Shown here piece after piece: positions 44,853 to 52,814 of a DNA stretch of 64,000 bases. This stretch comes from an uncultured Prevotella sp. (GTDB taxonomy: Bacteria > Bacteroidota > Bacteroidia > Bacteroidales > Bacteroidaceae). Below the pieces are notes generated by a model, which did no database searches, was not told where the DNA came from, and was given only the letters and a program-made list of their open reading frames with translations. How positions within the stretch are numbered: the stretch's first letter is position 1; each line of letters starts with the position of its first letter. Both the position numbers and the translations under genes were made by a program. The stretch spans positions 1-64,000 of the forward strand of contig CALUKU010000006.1 in assembly GCA_944321295.1 (NCBI GenBank). The letters run 5' to 3'.

Positions 44853-46250
44853 TTAATTGTTTGCCATGAATTCCTCAACGTCCTTCGGGTGGTAAGGTAT
44901 GCGTTCCTTGCCGAGGAAGCGGCAGCCGTCGGCCGTGATGAGCACGTCGTCCTCTATGCGTATGCCGCCGAAGTCCTTGTATGTCTCGAGCTTGTCGTAG
45001 TTGATGAAGTCGGTGTGCAGGCCCTTGGCGCGCCAGTCATCGATGAGGTCGGGAATGAAGTATATTCCGGGCTCGTCGGTAACCACGAAGCCTTCCTGCA
45101 GCCTGCGGCCCATGCGCAGGGCGTTAGTGCCGAACTGCGTCGAGGGGCGTGTCTCGTCGTCGTAGCCTACGTTTATCTGTCCGAGGCCTTCCATGTCGTG
45201 CACGTCGAGGCCCATCATGTGTCCCAGTCCGTGGGGCAGGAACATGGCGTGCGCTCCGGCGGCTACGGCGGCGTCGGTGTCGCCCTTCATGAGGCCGAGC
45301 TCCTTAAGGCGTGCGGCCATGAGTCGGCAGACGCCCAGGTGGACGTCCATGTATTTCACGCCGGGCTTCGCCACGTCGAGCACGTAGTCGTGGCAGGCCT
45401 CTACAATGCTGTATATCTCAAGCTGGCGCTGCGTGAACTTGCCGTCGACGGGGTACGTGCGGGTGTTGTCGGAACAGTAGTTCATGCGGTTCTCGGCACC
45501 TGCGTCGCAGAGCACGAGGCGTCCGCTCTCGAGCTTGTCCCAGCGGGGCACGCCGTGCATGATTTCGCCGTGCTGCGTGTAGATGGTGGCGAAGCTCACC
45601 ATTGAGCCGTAGGAGTTGGCCACGCCGTTAACCTGTCCGCCGATGTACTTCTCCGTCAGTCCGGGCCGGGTAAGGCGCATGGCCGTCGTATGCATTTCGT
45701 AGCCTATGCGGCAGGCGTCCTCAATCTGGTCAATCTCTTGCTGCTCCTTCTTCGAGCGCATTTCAACGACGGCGCGTATGAGGTCCATCGAGGCGGCGTC
45801 CTTCTGCTTGTCGGGATGCAGGCCGAGAAGGTCGTGCAGCTGAATCTTGGTGTCGTGGCGGTAAGGGGGCAGGAAGTGCACCTTGCGGCCCTGCTTCAAG
45901 GCTGCGGCGCAGATGTCCTTAAGGGCCGCCATGGGCGCCGTGCGGGCCACGCCGACCGAAGCTGCCATCGAGGCAACGCTGTCAACCGAGCCGAACCACA
46001 CTATGTCCTCTATGTCGATGTCGTCGCCGACGAGCGTTTCCGTGCCCTCGTCAATGTCGATGACGCCTACGAGGCCGTCGCGGTTGAGGCCGAAGTAGTA
46101 GAGGAACGACGAGTCCTGGCGGAACGGGTAATACACGTTCGCAGGATAGTTGACGGGTGAGTCGTTGTTGCCGAACAACACTATTACGCCGCTCTTGACA
46201 AGCTTGACGAGCTGTGCGCGGCGGCTGACGTAAGTTTCTTTACTGAACAT
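44853..46250 (-). CDS. pepP: M24 family aminopeptidase P (Xaa-Pro aminopeptidase)
   Basis: Removes N-terminal residues preceding proline. About 465 residues from the ATG at 46250 (MFSKETYVSRRAQLVKL); the longer start at 46325 is rejected because the -7 box at 46312-46305 lies inside it. The N-terminal AMP_N domain (NDSPVNYPANVYYPFRQDSSFLYYFG) is followed by the pita-bread metal residues: VLCDAGAENRMNYCSDNTRT, HGLGHMMGLDVHDMEG, VTDEPGIYFIP and GGIRIEDDVLIT. Cytosolic. Co-oriented with the C1 peptidase. Confidence 0.92.
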   Translation of the reverse strand: MFSKETYVSRRAQLVKLVKSGVIVLFGNNDSPVNYPANVYYPFRQDSSFLYYFGLNRDGLVGVIDIDEGTETLVGDDIDIEDIVWFGSVDSVASMAASVGVARTAPMAALKDICAAALKQGRKVHFLPPYRHDTKIQLHDLLGLHPDKQKDAASMDLIRAVVEMRSKKEQQEIDQIEDACRIGYEMHTTAMRLTRPGLTEKYIGGQVNGVANSYGSMVSFATIYTQHGEIMHGVPRWDKLESGRLVLCDAGAENRMNYCSDNTRTYPVDGKFTQRQLEIYSIVEACHDYVLDVAKPGVKYMDVHLGVCRLMAARLKELGLMKGDTDAAVAAGAHAMFLPHGLGHMMGLDVHDMEGLGQINVGYDDETRPSTQFGTNALRMGRRLQEGFVVTDEPGIYFIPDLIDDWRAKGLHTDFINYDKLETYKDFGGIRIEDDVLITADGCRFLGKERIPYHPKDVEEFMANN

Positions 46251-46304
46251 ATTTTTCAAAGTATTATATCTCGCGGGTATCGACAGAACCCCACTTTTGT
46301 TCGC

Positions 46305-46312
46305 AAAGATAA
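46305..46312 (-). promoter_or_regulatory. -7 box for the M24-C1 peptidase operon
   Basis: Minus strand TATCTTTG, 55 bp before the ATG at 46250; the -33 element is not obvious. It overlaps the longer reading frame and so decides the start. Confidence 0.5.
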
Positions 46313-46333
46313 GTAATTTAAGCATAATGTCAC

Positions 46334-46341
46334 TATATTTG
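46334..46341 (+). promoter_or_regulatory. possible -7 box of the patatin remnant
   Basis: Plus strand TATATTTG, 24 bp before the ATG at 46365. No -33 TTG at standard spacing. Its survival beside a degraded gene suggests recent decay. Confidence 0.35.
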
Positions 46342-46364
46342 CACCGCTTTTTTATAGTTTTTTA

Positions 46365-46555
46365 ATGTGTAACGGTAGAAACACGTTACTTGTGCCCGAA
46401 GGGGACGGCATGCGCGGGGCGTTCGCCGGCGGCGTGCACGGCGCCTTCACGTAGCGCAGACGCTGCTTCGGCTGCACCGTGGCGCACGTCCGCCGCCACG
46501 AGGAAGGCCTCTACTTGGGTCACAAATTATGCCCCGAACACCTGCACGACAACAC
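46365..46555 (+). pseudogene. patatin-like phospholipase remnant
   Basis: ATG at 46365 opens MCNGRNTLLVPEGDGMRGAF, then AGGVHGAFT and a TAG at 46452. This matches the start of bacterial patatin-like esterases (consensus LVLEGGGMRGAFTAGVLDAF, the oxyanion-hole loop), with G to D in the glycine loop. The serine hydrolase GxSxG motif and all of the rest are missing; about 100 further bases (to CLHDNTLI-like codons near 46555) may be eroded coding DNA. Too short to be functional. Confidence 0.6.
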
Positions 46556-46569
46556 CTTAATATAAACAA

Positions 46570-46602
46570 GAAGCGGCCGCACGACGAACGTGCGGCCGCT
46601 TC
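46570..46602. terminator. 14-bp perfect GC-rich hairpin
   Basis: GAAGCGGCCGCACG (46570-46583), 5-nt loop, CGTGCGGCCGCTTC (46589-46602). Directly precedes a 22-bp periodic array. It could have terminated the former patatin gene. Confidence 0.6.
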
Positions 46603-46611
46603 CCTGGCTTC

Positions 46612-46721
46612 AAGGAACCGTTCATTGGAGTGTAAGAAGCCGTTCCTTGGAACGTAAGGAACGGTTCCTTAGAACGCAAGAAGCCGCCCCTTGCACTTCA
46701 AGGGGCGGCTTCTCTCATACA
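46612..46721. repeat. 22-bp periodic palindromic array (5 units)
   Basis: Five units start with AAG at 46612, 46634, 46656, 46678 and 46700, exactly 22 bp apart. Cores alternate AAGGAACCGTTC, AAGAAGCCGTTCCTT, AAGGAACGGTTCCTT, AAGAAGCCGCCCCTT and AAGGGGCGGCTT. The last two units form a perfect 13-bp stem (46681-46693 with 46699-46711). Confidence 0.85.
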
Positions 46722-46798
46722 ATAAGCATAGCCATCGGCAATCAGAAACCCTGCGGGCGCCGGCCGTGACGTGCCGCAATACGGCCTGACGGCAGACC

Positions 46799-47566
46799 TC
46801 AGCGGGGCACGGCCGTGACGGCGCAGCGGCAAACCTCGGCCTCGGCACCGTCGGCCGACTGCTTCATTATCCTAACGAGGATGGTTCCGTCAGCAGCGTC
46901 CTCACGGTAGAAGTTGAGCCTGTCGCCGTAGTAGCTCTCGGCAACGTAGGCCACGTCGATACGCGCCACACGGTTGGCCGAGTGCCAGTCGAGGCTGAAC
47001 AGGTTGAGCACGTGCTCTATATACTTCACGCTGTTTATGTGGCCGTTCACGTCGACGTCGCTGTAACGCGTGTCTACGCCCGCCACGAGCTTCGCCCCGG
47101 CCGACATCTTGACGCGCGACGGGGCGGCAATCGGGCACTCGGCGCCCTGCTCCACGTAGCGAGCCACCTCGCCGTCCTTCACGGCCAATATGTCCTCGGG
47201 CTGGCGCGAGCCCGTGTCAATCATCGCCCAGACGCTCCGCCCGTAGCCGTACACACGCCCGGGGTCGGCTGCGTCGGCTACGCGGAAGTTACGGTGGGTG
47301 AAGTATTTCATCACGCCCTCTATCCACGTTTCAACACTGAAGCGGGCATACTCGCGCGGCATGTCGGTCATCTCGATGGCAAGGCGCGACAGCACCCACG
47401 TCTTGTGCACGGGGTTCAAGTATGTCATGCCGAACCCGCGCGCCGTGGCATGGAAGTCGGCGGCGTTGAGCATGTGGTTGCCCAAGTGGCCCATGAACAG
47501 CGTCTTGGTGAAGTCGCAGTGGAACGGCTCCGCCGTAAACTCGTATTTTCCTATCTTTTCAAGCAT
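46799..47566 (-). CDS. acyl-ACP thioesterase
   Basis: Hydrolyses acyl-ACP to free fatty acid. About 255 residues from the ATG at 47566 (MLEKIGKYEFTAEPFHCDF), preceded by a strong AAAGGAG ribosome site; the longer start at 47734 includes the promoter and is rejected. Two hot-dog domains: FTKTLFMGHLGNHMLNAADFHA ... ETWIEGVMKYFTHRNFRV, then TRYSDVDVNGHINSVKYIEHVLN, with the catalytic Asn-His pair in NGHINS. Matches the bacterial FatA/FatB-like family (PF01643). Confidence 0.87.
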   Translation of the reverse strand: MLEKIGKYEFTAEPFHCDFTKTLFMGHLGNHMLNAADFHATARGFGMTYLNPVHKTWVLSRLAIEMTDMPREYARFSVETWIEGVMKYFTHRNFRVADAADPGRVYGYGRSVWAMIDTGSRQPEDILAVKDGEVARYVEQGAECPIAAPSRVKMSAGAKLVAGVDTRYSDVDVNGHINSVKYIEHVLNLFSLDWHSANRVARIDVAYVAESYYGDRLNFYREDAADGTILVRIMKQSADGAEAEVCRCAVTAVPR

Positions 47567-47640
47567 TTCGCATCTCCTTTTAAATGGTTTCACGCAATAA
47601 GCCCGCAGGCACACCGGCCCGCAGGCGACATTGGCTTGCG

Positions 47641-47671
47641 CAAAGATACACCTTATTCGCCAATCCTGCAA
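47641..47671 (-). promoter_or_regulatory. promoter of the acyl-ACP thioesterase gene
   Basis: Minus strand TTG (47671-47669), 20-bp spacer, TATCTTTG (47648-47641); expected start of transcription near 47634, 68 nt before the ATG at 47566. Confidence 0.6.
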
Positions 47672-47778
47672 CAAATCGCCCGTTCTTTTCGCGCACGCCC
47701 CACCCCAGGCGGCATGAGGCCGCCCGCCGGCCACACGGCAAGCGCCACGCCATGCGCCGGCTGTCAGCCGCCTGCCAC

Positions 47779-47815
47779 AAAAAAGCGGGGCGCGCCGTAA
47801 AAGGCCCGCCCCGCT
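47779..47815 (-). terminator. Rho-independent terminator of the OmpA-like gene
   Basis: On the minus strand, AGCGGGGCG (47815-47807) pairs with CGCCCCGCT (47792-47784), followed by TTTTTT; 25 bp beyond the stop at 47840. Classic GC stem plus T-run. Confidence 0.8.
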
Positions 47816-47839
47816 CGGTTATTAATATAAGGAATTATC

Positions 47840-48997
47840 TTACTTTGTGTTGTCGTTGAACGTAGCAACGCGGTTGAACTCAACCTGCTCGAACAGCTCG
47901 TCAGTAGCGCCGCAGCCCTTAGTAGTGAGGCGGTCGGCAGCAATCTTGTACTTGTTAACGAGAATCTTCTTAACGGCAGCCGCACGCTCCTCTGAAAGCT
48001 GCTGGTTGCGGGCTGCTGAACCCTCGGGTGAAGCATATCCCTTGATTTCAACCTTAGCCTCGGGATGGTTCTTCATGTACTGTGCGATAAGCTCGATGGG
48101 AGCATACTGAGCCTTGTCTACAACTGACTTGCCCTGACGGAAGAGCACCGTAGGCTGCAGGTTAGTAACCGTAGCGGGCTTCTTGTACTCGGGAGCGGGC
48201 TTGTTGTTGCACTCGTCGAGAGCCTTCTGCAGGTCGGCAATCTGACGGTCCTTAGCTGACAGCTGGGCGTCCTTGTCGTTCAGGTTGCCGCGCAGGTCGT
48301 TGATCTTAGCGTTGAGGGCGTCGATCTCTGACTGGTCGCGCAGTTCGGCAATCTTGAAGTTGTGAGTGCCGTTAGAGTTCTTGAACTTGTAGATGAAACC
48401 AACGTTTACCTGGAAACCGGCCTCGTCGATGTCATACTGTACGTTGTTGTCGGGACGCAGGTCGTTGCTTGCCAAAGTCCAGATCATGGCAGGCTCGATG
48501 TAAATCTGCCATGCCTTGCTCTTGCCGAGGTTGAAGGCGAAGTCAACGGCAGCCTTAGACGTAAGCGTATTGTCGCTGGTTACGTCAGACGGAGTGCCGA
48601 ACACGTGGCCCCAACCGAAACCGTAGAGCGCAGAAACCTCGAACAGCCTGGGTTCGCCCTTATATCCGCCGAACCAGTTGCTCAAGTTAACGGTACCAAG
48701 CAAAGAGGTGTTCATCGTGCGTACGAACGTGCCGATAGAGGGATAAGGCTTGTTGCTGAAGTAAACATTGCTCTCCAACGCAAGACCGAATACCGGAGTG
48801 AAGTAACGGCCAACGCGCAGACCCAGGTTCGAGTTCATGTTCTCAAACCAAGCGCGGCCGGTAGCCTTAGTAGCCACACCGCCGTTCACGCCAATGTAAA
48901 AGTTATCAAAAGTCTTGCTTTCCACAACTGTCTGTGCAGACACTGACGCTGTAGTTGCCACAGCAAAAAGCATTAAAAACAACTTCTTCATTTTCAT
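47840..48997 (-). CDS. OmpA family outer membrane protein
   Basis: A 385-residue outer membrane porin-like protein. Signal peptide MKMKKLFLMLFAVATTASVSAQ (positions 1-22; the second Met is an alternative start), N-terminal beta-barrel of about 200 residues, a coiled-coil linker (DALNAKINDLRGNLNDKDAQ and heptads to about 250), then an OmpA peptidoglycan-binding domain with AKVEIKGYASPEGSAARNQQ and LSEERAAAVKKIL. Typical of abundant Bacteroidetes OmpA/PG33-like proteins. It has its own strong promoter and terminator, so it is a single-gene unit. Confidence 0.93.
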   Translation of the reverse strand: MKMKKLFLMLFAVATTASVSAQTVVESKTFDNFYIGVNGGVATKATGRAWFENMNSNLGLRVGRYFTPVFGLALESNVYFSNKPYPSIGTFVRTMNTSLLGTVNLSNWFGGYKGEPRLFEVSALYGFGWGHVFGTPSDVTSDNTLTSKAAVDFAFNLGKSKAWQIYIEPAMIWTLASNDLRPDNNVQYDIDEAGFQVNVGFIYKFKNSNGTHNFKIAELRDQSEIDALNAKINDLRGNLNDKDAQLSAKDRQIADLQKALDECNNKPAPEYKKPATVTNLQPTVLFRQGKSVVDKAQYAPIELIAQYMKNHPEAKVEIKGYASPEGSAARNQQLSEERAAAVKKILVNKYKIAADRLTTKGCGATDELFEQVEFNRVATFNDNTK

Positions 48998-49052
48998 AAA
49001 AAATTTAATTAATAAAACAATCTATTTGCTCGTCGTCATTTCAACGACGGTG

Positions 49053-49082
49053 CAAAGATATGAATATTTATTTACAAAACAA
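49053..49082 (-). promoter_or_regulatory. promoter of the OmpA-like gene
   Basis: Minus strand TTG (49082-49080), 19-bp AT-rich spacer, TATCTTTG (49060-49053), the best consensus match in the window, 56 bp before the start codon. Confidence 0.75.
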
Positions 49083-49273
49083 GCTTTTTCATCCAAAAAG
49101 GCCCCATAACCGCCAAATATCGCAAATAATATGAGTTTTAGGACAAAATGGCGGCGTGCAAACGTTTGTTTATTAACATCACAACGCTAAATTCATGTTT
49201 CCGCCTGCCACCTTAATTATATATGGCTCATCAGCAATTCTGATGTAAAAGTGGATGACAATATTAACAGAAA

Positions 49274-49360
49274 CGTGAATTCGGTATAAGAGAAAGAGGT
49301 TCATCCGCAGTTCGGATGAAAGTATATGGTTCTATTCTCTTACGTTCATTCTGAATTTTG
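49274..49360. repeat. partial MITE-family copy
   Basis: Starts CGTGAATTCGGTATAAG (49274-49290), identical to the end at 62099 and close to 30184, but its interior is a different palindrome, TTCATCCG-n5-CGGATGAA (49300-49320), and the right end is degenerate. Confidence 0.6.
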
Positions 49361-49391
49361 TTTTATGCCATTCTGATGACAACAGCAGCAA

Positions 49392-49549
49392 ACATCCTCT
49401 TCCAAGTGAGGTTCTCGGTATTTGTCATCCCGTGCTTGACACGGGAACCAGAATGAAAGCACCCTCGTTCGGCAACGTTGCGGCATACGTCTGGATCCCG
49501 TGTCAAGCACGGGATGACAATTTGTAAGTGCCTCACTTGAACGAGGATG
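49392..49549. mobile_element. hairpin element with about 58-bp arms
   Basis: Left arm 49392-49450 (CATCCTCTTCCAAGTGAGG ... TCATCCCGTGCTTGACACGG) and right arm 49490-49549 are near-perfect reverse complements. A half copy is at 2791-2876. The TCATCCCGnnCTTGAnnCGGGAT core resembles repeats seen in unrelated bacterial phyla. Confidence 0.75.
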
Positions 49550-49597
49550 CAGTCGTAATCAAGAGAACACTATTTAAAGAAGATGAAACCCGAACAT

Positions 49598-49707
49598 CCA
49601 AAAAAGCTGCGGATACTCTCCAAGAGGCAGCCTTTTACAACATGAAAGGTTATCTTTTACATTATAAAAGGCGGCCTTTTATGCGGCAAAAGACGACCTT
49701 TTATAAC
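49598..49707. repeat. 22-bp periodic palindromic array (4-5 units)
   Basis: Units start at 49598 (degenerate), 49620, 49642, 49664 and 49686, each with a core of AAAAGGC(g)GCCTTTTA type, e.g. ATAAAAGGCGGCCTTTTA. Lies 100 bp upstream of the cobU promoter. Confidence 0.85.
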
Positions 49708-49804
49708 TCGTTAATTATCAATGCGTTACGCAACAACATTGTTAGCTGTTTCATATTACCGCCGTCATGGCGTATGAATAAAAGCCCGTTTCTACGCCTT
49801 TTAT

Positions 49805-49835
49805 TTTGATTTACGCACGTTTTAGATTACCTTTG
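49805..49835 (+). promoter_or_regulatory. promoter of the cobUTSC operon
   Basis: TTTG (49805-49808), 19-bp spacer, TACCTTTG (49828-49835), 29 bp before the cobU ATG. Short leader with no room for a riboswitch. Confidence 0.7.
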
Positions 49836-49864
49836 CATATGAACACAACCCTTTCATCCGGAAA

Positions 49865-50425
49865 ATGAGGAAAATAATAATGATAACGGGCGGGCAACGC
49901 TCGGGCAAAAGCGTTTACGCCGAGCGGCTGGCGCTGGAATTATCAGACAATCCCGTCTACATTGCAACGGCCCACGTATGGGACGAGGAGTTCGCGGAGC
50001 GCGTAAGGCGCCACAAGGAACGCCGCGGCCCGCAGTGGATTAACATCGAGGAGGAAAAGCAGCTGAGCCGCCACGACATTAGCAACAAGGTGGCCGTGAT
50101 TGACTGCATAACGCTGTGGTGCACCAACTTCTTCTTCAACCGCGACACTTACGGGCAGCAGCCAACCGTAGACGGGGCGCTAAGCGAGATTGAAAGAGAG
50201 TTCGACCGCTTCACCGACCAGGACGCGACGTTCATCTTCGTGACTAACGAGATAGGCTGCGGGGGCGTCAGCGACAACGCCGTGCAGCGCCGCTTCACCG
50301 ACATGCTGGGCTGGATGAACCAATACGTGGCGGCCCGGGCCGACGAGGTGGTGCTGATGACGAGCGGCATACCGATGAAGATTAAAGGCGGAGAAACGGC
50401 CGACCGTACATCCGGCAAACAATAA
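49865..50425 (+). CDS. cobU: bifunctional adenosylcobinamide kinase / adenosylcobinamide-phosphate guanylyltransferase
   Basis: Phosphorylates adenosylcobinamide and activates it with GTP in nucleotide-loop assembly. 186 residues: P-loop MITGGQRSGKSVYAERLA, the middle IDCITLWCTNFFF, NEIGCGGVSDNAVQRRFTD, and the family-typical EVVLMTSGIPMKIK. First gene of a four-gene plus-strand operon, 13 bp before cobT. Confidence 0.95.
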   Translation: MRKIIMITGGQRSGKSVYAERLALELSDNPVYIATAHVWDEEFAERVRRHKERRGPQWINIEEEKQLSRHDISNKVAVIDCITLWCTNFFFNRDTYGQQPTVDGALSEIEREFDRFTDQDATFIFVTNEIGCGGVSDNAVQRRFTDMLGWMNQYVAARADEVVLMTSGIPMKIKGGETADRTSGKQ

Positions 50426-50438
50426 ACAAGGATAAGGC

Positions 50439-51488
50439 ATGAGAAGATATGACATACGCAGGCCCGACGACGGCCTCAGAACGGCCATACAGGCCAAGAT
50501 TGACAACCTTAACAAGCCCAAAGGCTCGCTGGGAAGGCTTGAGAGCCTTGCCGCGCAAATATGCCTAATACAGCAGACGCTCGAGCCGCGGCTCGAACAT
50601 CCGTGCCACCTGCTGTTCGGTGCCGACCACGGCATTGAGCGTCAGGGGGTGAGCGTGTCGCCGCGCGAGATTACGTGGCAGCAAATGCTCAACTTCGCCG
50701 CCGGCGGCGGAGGGGTCAACATGTTCTGCCGCCAGCACGGCTTCAAGCTTTTCCTTGTCGACGTTGGCGTTGACTATGACCTGTCGTCGTGTAACGCAAT
50801 AATCAACAGGAAAATAGCCCCGGGCACGCAAGACTTCCTCTACGGGCCGGCCATGAGCCACGACGAATACGAGCGGGCGTTGGCCGTCGGGGCCGAGATG
50901 GTTGACGCGTGCCGCGCCGAGGGGTGCAACGTGGTGTGCATAGGCGAGATGGGCATAGGCAACACGTCGCCGTCGAGCGTATGGATGAGCCTCTTGGGCG
51001 GCGTGCCGCTCAGCGAGTGCGTAGGCGCAGGCGCCGGACTTAACGACGCTGGCATACGCCACAAGCTTGACGTGCTGACCCGAGCCGTCGACAAATTCAA
51101 GGCGACGGCGCAAGGCGACGGCGGCGCGGAGGAGGTGGTAAGATATTTCGGAGGCTTCGAGATGACGGCCGCCATCGGCGCAATGCTCAGGGCCGCCGAG
51201 CTTCACATCATCATCTTGGTTGACGGCTTCATCATGACGGCATGCGCCCTGGCCGCCACGCGCCTCTGCCCCGAAGCCCTAAGCTACATGATCTTCGGCC
51301 ATGCCGGCGACGAGAGCGGCCACAGGCGGCTGCTCGATCTGCTCGGGGCCGAGCCGCTGCTGAGCCTCGGCCTGCGCCTGGGCGAGGGCACGGGAGCGCT
51401 CTGCGCCTACCCCATCGTGGAGAGTTCGGTAAGGATGATTAACGAAATGAACAACTTTGACAATGCGCATATCACTCGATACTTCTAA
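50439..51488 (+). CDS. cobT: nicotinate-nucleotide--dimethylbenzimidazole phosphoribosyltransferase
   Basis: Makes alpha-ribazole phosphate for the lower ligand of cobalamin. 349 residues: KIDNLNKPKGSLGRLESLA at the start, LLFGADHGIERQGVSVSPRE, GEMGIGNTSPSSVW and a C-terminal GHAGDESGHRRLLDLLGAEP (catalytic Glu region is in DGFIMTACAL...). Normal length. It overlaps cobS by 26 bp. Confidence 0.95.
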   Translation: MRRYDIRRPDDGLRTAIQAKIDNLNKPKGSLGRLESLAAQICLIQQTLEPRLEHPCHLLFGADHGIERQGVSVSPREITWQQMLNFAAGGGGVNMFCRQHGFKLFLVDVGVDYDLSSCNAIINRKIAPGTQDFLYGPAMSHDEYERALAVGAEMVDACRAEGCNVVCIGEMGIGNTSPSSVWMSLLGGVPLSECVGAGAGLNDAGIRHKLDVLTRAVDKFKATAQGDGGAEEVVRYFGGFEMTAAIGAMLRAAELHIIILVDGFIMTACALAATRLCPEALSYMIFGHAGDESGHRRLLDLLGAEPLLSLGLRLGEGTGALCAYPIVESSVRMINEMNNFDNAHITRYF

Positions 51489-52281
51489 ATGGTTCGACCG
51501 CCCCTGGGCGGCGTTCATCTTCTTCACGCGCCTGCCCCTGTGGCGGCTGCACGAGCCGCCGCGCGAGAGTTACCGCGCCGTGGTTGAATATTGGCCGCTG
51601 ACGGGCTGGCTTACGGGCGCGGCGATGGCCGCCGTGATTTACTTCGGCAGCCTTGTCTTACCCTACTCCATAGCCGTGCTGCTGGCCATAGCCGCAAGAC
51701 TGCTCATAACCGGAGCGCTGCACGAGGACGGTCTGGCCGACTTCTTCGACGGCTTCGGCGGCGGTGGCGCCGACCGCCAACGCATACTCGACATCATGAA
51801 AGACTCGCGCATCGGCACCTACGGCGTAATCGGCCTCGGGCTTTACCTGCTGCTGCTGTTCTCCTTGCTGGCGTCAATGCCAGCCAAGCTGGCGGCGCTG
51901 ACGGTGATGGCGGCCGACCCGTTCAGCAAGATGGTGTCGGCGCAAATCATCCTGATGCTGCCCTACGCACGCAGGGAAGACGAGGCGAAGGCCCGCGTGG
52001 TTTACCGTAAAATCAGCCTTAAGGCCGGCGTAGGCCTCTTCATACAGGGCATGCTGCCCTTCGTCATGCTGATCTACGTCACGGGCGGAGCCATGCGCTG
52101 GGACCTGCTCCTGTTCGCCCCGTGCCTCGTGATGTACTTCATGTACCTGCTGATTTGGCACAGGCTGAAGGGCTACACGGGCGACTGCTGCGGCGCGATG
52201 TTCCTGCTCACGGAGCTGTCGTTCTACCTATGCGCTACATACCAAACCTTCAACAATAAAGCATTATGGACGTGGTTTTGA
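51463..52281 (+). CDS. cobS: adenosylcobinamide-GDP ribazoletransferase (cobalamin synthase)
   Basis: Membrane enzyme that joins adenosylcobinamide-GDP to alpha-ribazole. About 272 residues from the ATG at 51463 (MRISLDTSKWFDRPWAAF); a TTG six bases earlier could also serve. Features: FIFFTRLPLWR, GALHEDGLADFFDGFGGGG (metal-binding), SRIGTYGVIGLGLYLLL and five or six hydrophobic helices. Overlaps cobT and cobC by short stretches, so translation is coupled. Confidence 0.93.
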   Translation: MRISLDTSKWFDRPWAAFIFFTRLPLWRLHEPPRESYRAVVEYWPLTGWLTGAAMAAVIYFGSLVLPYSIAVLLAIAARLLITGALHEDGLADFFDGFGGGGADRQRILDIMKDSRIGTYGVIGLGLYLLLLFSLLASMPAKLAALTVMAADPFSKMVSAQIILMLPYARREDEAKARVVYRKISLKAGVGLFIQGMLPFVMLIYVTGGAMRWDLLLFAPCLVMYFMYLLIWHRLKGYTGDCCGAMFLLTELSFYLCATYQTFNNKALWTWF

Positions 52282-52793
52282 TAAGACACACAAGCGTAGG
52301 AGTGCCCAAGGGCACCTGCTACGGATGGAGCGACGTGCCCGTGGCCGACACTTTCGAGGCCGAGGCCGCCGAAACGAAACGTAACCTGGGCGACACGGGG
52401 TTTGACGCCGTGTTCTCGTCGCCGCTGACAAGGGCGCGCAAGCTGGCCGCCTACTGCGGATGGGCCGACCCGATAGTGGACGAACGCCTGAAAGAGATGA
52501 ACATGGGCGACTGGGAGATGAAGCTGTTCGACGAAATCGAGGACGAGAACCTGCACAAATGGTATGACGACTACATGCATCTGGCCGCCACGAACGGCGA
52601 GAGTTTTCCCGTGCTTTACGACCGCGTGGCTGCGTTTCTTGACGAACTGAAGACCAAACCTTACCGCCGCGTGGCCATATTCGCACACGGCGGCGTGCTG
52701 ATTTGCGCCGGTATTTACGGCGGATTGTTTCCTAAGGAAGACTGCTTTAAGCACCTCGTGGCTTACGGAGGCATTGAGCGGATTGTCATTTAA
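52266..52793 (+). CDS. cobC: alpha-ribazole phosphatase / histidine phosphatase
   Basis: Removes phosphate from alpha-ribazole 5'-phosphate (or adenosylcobalamin 5'-phosphate). 175 residues; phosphoglycerate-mutase-like start MDVVLIRHTSVGVPKG (RHT replaces the classical RHG), SSPLTRARKLAAYCG, EMNMGDWEMK and the second catalytic His in VAIFAHGGVLICAG. It overlaps cobS by 16 bp, completing a cobU-cobT-cobS-cobC set. Confidence 0.9.
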   Translation: MDVVLIRHTSVGVPKGTCYGWSDVPVADTFEAEAAETKRNLGDTGFDAVFSSPLTRARKLAAYCGWADPIVDERLKEMNMGDWEMKLFDEIEDENLHKWYDDYMHLAATNGESFPVLYDRVAAFLDELKTKPYRRVAIFAHGGVLICAGIYGGLFPKEDCFKHLVAYGGIERIVI

Positions 52794-52814
52794 CCAAGAA
52801 CAGGCTATACACTT

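Larger units (their letters stand above)
48998..49864. other. repeat-rich spacer between the OmpA-like gene and cobU
   Basis: Besides the two divergent promoters it holds a fragment of the MITE-like family (49274-49360), a 58-bp-arm hairpin element (49392-49549) and a 22-bp periodic array (49598-49707). No cobalamin riboswitch motif was recognised before cobU. The short reading frame at 49528-49809 runs through repeats only. Confidence 0.7.

Noticed and set aside
46251-46325. Longer N-terminus for the M24 peptidase
   Set aside because: A consensus -7 box lies inside it and the encoded residues are outside the AMP_N domain.
46612-46721. The regular array could be taken for a CRISPR
   Set aside because: The period is only 22 bp, there are no unique spacers, every unit is itself palindromic, and no cas genes are present.
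49528-49809. 93-codon plus-strand reading frame before cobU
   Set aside because: It reads through a hairpin element and a 22-bp array and overlaps the cobU promoter; no protein features.
49750-49864. Cobalamin riboswitch upstream of cobU
   Set aside because: Predicted leader is under 30 nt and no B12-box-like sequence was seen in the spacer.
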